Source: Oscillospiraceae bacterium (GTDB taxonomy: Bacteria > Bacillota > Clostridia > Oscillospirales > Ruminococcaceae). Taken from it: 64,000 nucleotides of DNA. Within the stretch, counting starts at the first letter, position 1; each line of letters starts with the position of its first letter. Positions 62,914 through 64,000 of the stretch are shown here, piece after piece. The DNA is taken from assembly GCA_025757985.1 (NCBI GenBank), contig CP107210.1, forward strand, positions 1,488,001-1,552,000. Direction: 5' to 3'. Made by a program: the position numbers and the translations under genes. Under the pieces are notes generated by a model, which saw only the letters and a list, made by a program, of their open reading frames with translations, did no database searches and was not told the DNA's origin.

Positions 62914-63462
62914 TCACATGCTGTGGTCGGCAAAGATCGGGTCGTCCTGCCACAGGATCACCCTGCCCGCTGCGCGGGTCTTGTTCATGTCGATCAGCCT
63001 CTGGTTGCTTGAACCGCGGAACCGCAGCGAAATATCATACTGATCCTGCACAAAATCGCCGTCCACCAGCACATCAATATACTGCAGGAACTCATCGGTG
63101 ACCTCACAGCGGCCGGGGCCGGGCTGCCAGATCTCATGCTCCAGATTGTTGCCGGTATAGCACCAGATCGTTTTGTTCGGGTACAGCACCTTGACATTTT
63201 TGACAAAGGGCAGCAGCTCGCGCTGGTTCTCCGGCTCAAACGGCTCGCCGCCCAGCAGCGACAGGCCGTTGATGTAGCCGGGGGCCAGACTTTCAAGGAT
63301 CTCGTTGCGAACCTCCTTGGTGAAGGGCGCACCGTAGCCAAAGTCCCAGGCCACTGCATTGAAGCAGTTGGGGCAGTGGCGGCGGCAGCCCGATACAAAC
63401 AGGCTGGTGCGCACGCCCTCGCCGTTGGCAATGTCACAATATTTGATCGTAGCGTAATTCAT
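62914..63462 (-). CDS. nrdG: Anaerobic ribonucleotide reductase activating protein
   Basis: The 182-residue protein has the radical SAM cluster CRRHCPNC (about 26-33) and the NrdG pattern (MNYATIKYCDIANGEGVRTS, LSLLGGEPFEPEN). It uses SAM and a 4Fe-4S cluster to make the glycyl radical on NrdD. The ATG at 63462 has aggag 8 nt upstream. nrdD starts on the other strand 430 bp away, which is a divergent arrangement rather than the usual nrdD-nrdG operon. Confidence 0.94.
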   Translation of the reverse strand: MNYATIKYCDIANGEGVRTSLFVSGCRRHCPNCFNAVAWDFGYGAPFTKEVRNEILESLAPGYINGLSLLGGEPFEPENQRELLPFVKNVKVLYPNKTIWCYTGNNLEHEIWQPGPGRCEVTDEFLQYIDVLVDGDFVQDQYDISLRFRGSSNQRLIDMNKTRAAGRVILWQDDPIFADHSM

Positions 63463-63741
63463 AGCGGTTCTCCTGCGGGCTGTCCTTGCCCTGCCTTGTA
63501 CAGTGTTACCCAATATCTTGTATGTAATGGGGCATACTACCCCAAAACCTCAACCAGTATACCAGTTTATCCGGTACAATTCAAGCGGGACTTTCTGCAT
63601 GGCAGGCCAATATTATGCGATATACCGTTATCCAGAGTAGAACCAACCAAAATAGCTAAAATTTTCGCCTGATTTTTGGCATGTTTGTTTTTGAACGATG
63701 AAACGATGAAAACGGAATATTTTGTTAAATTTCACACTTCG

Positions 63742-63759
63742 CCCACTATATATTGTGGT
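63742..63759. promoter_or_regulatory. NrdR-box-like palindrome between nrdG and nrdD
   Basis: CACTATATATTGTG (63744-63757) matches the core of the NrdR box, the operator for the ATP/dATP-sensing repressor of ribonucleotide reductase genes. A clear second box is not seen at the usual 31-32 bp spacing. The rest of the 430-bp divergent gap contains promoters for both genes but no other feature I recognise. Confidence 0.6.
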
Positions 63760-63891
63760 TTTGCCGATTGACTTTTGCAGCCCGGTGCGGTATGATAGTC
63801 TTGCTCGCAAAGCGGGCTTAGTACGATTTGACAAGATATACGATTTGTACTGTACGCACCCTGTCTATAGATTGCAAAAAGAGGAGTTACC

Positions 63892-64000
63892 ATGAAGATC
63901 ATCAAGCGCAACGGCAGCGAGGCTGTCTTTGACATTACCAAAATCATTTCGGCCATCACAAAGGCAAATAAGGTCGTACCCGAAGCCCAGCGCTTGACGA
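63892..64000 (+). CDS. nrdD: Anaerobic ribonucleoside-triphosphate reductase, N-terminus (runs off window)
   Basis: The ATG at 63892 (gaggag upstream) reads MKIIKRNGSEAVFDITKIIS and AITKANKVVP, the opening of an ATP-cone domain as found at the start of NrdD. Only 36 residues are in the window. The divergent nrdG and the NrdR-like box support the call over other ATP-cone proteins such as NrdR itself. Confidence 0.85.
   Translation, partial: MKIIKRNGSEAVFDITKIISAITKANKVVPEAQRLT

Noticed and set aside
1..64000. CRISPR arrays, tRNA or rRNA genes
   Set aside because: No regularly spaced repeats and no cloverleaf or rRNA-like stretch were seen; the att-like repeats are not inside a tRNA that I can recognise.

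Overview
The window looks like chromosome from an anaerobic gut Firmicute of the Oscillospiraceae/Ruminococcaceae type (Faecalibacterium- or Gemmiger-like). This is an inference from the class III ribonucleotide reductase genes (nrdG, nrdD), the GH2/GPH lactose locus, TraX, and many Clostridia-type conjugative-element genes. Base composition shifts sharply. AT-rich blocks lie at about 8.3-15.7 kb and 46.7-48.6 kb, GC-rich blocks at about 20-27 kb and 59-63.5 kb. This suggests repeated acquisition of foreign DNA.

Layout. (1) 1-8.2 kb: the end of a BREX-like defence operon: PglZ, an SNF2-type helicase with a HEPN/Swt1-like N-terminus, and a sacsin/HSP90-like ATPase whose HNH-like zinc end is split off by a -1 frameshift at an A7 run. 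(2) 8.4-15.7 kb: an AT-rich operon with a small alarmone synthetase, two phospholipase D/cardiolipin-synthase proteins, a two-component system, a FUSC membrane protein and a frameshifted PgsA-like enzyme. (3) 16-18.5 kb: the recombination end of an integrative element: a candidate structured RNA, an excisionase-like protein, a ribbon-helix-helix protein, a tyrosine integrase, iterons and an att-like repeat. (4) 18.6-36.4 kb: a graveyard of conjugative-element and host fragments, with three copies of an M23 peptidase module (one full length), an ECF sigma/PrsW membrane operon, an ABC exporter with a decayed second permease copy, and three lipoproteins or membrane proteins of which two are clear paralogues. 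(5) 36.4-41 kb: a sugar-use locus (GH31, AraC-type sensor, sugar-binding lipoprotein) cut by two deletion scars. (6) 41.4-46.6 kb: a large serine recombinase module with a sigma factor, a radical SAM protein, and a second, truncated tyrosine integrase.

(7) 46.7-48.6 kb: a compact three-gene unit (GHKL ATPase, STAS-like DUF4325 protein, PIN nuclease) under a palindrome-rich promoter. It lies between the integrase remnant and a second copy of the att-like repeat. This is my best candidate for an undescribed system. (8) 49-53.6 kb: more element remnants (DUF3846, RhuM, VirB6/TrbL C-terminus, a Phd/RelE toxin-antitoxin pair, MATE and hydrolase fragments) and a DUF1847 gene. (9) 53.6-64 kb: ordinary intact backbone: an AraC regulator divergent from lacZ and a GPH sugar symporter, then TraX, a zinc alcohol dehydrogenase, a MATE exporter, nrdG, and the start of nrdD behind an NrdR-like box.

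Three otherwise intact AT-rich genes are each broken by a one-base shift in a homopolymer (A7, T6, A6). The sequence alone cannot say whether these are sequencing errors, slippage sites or true mutations.
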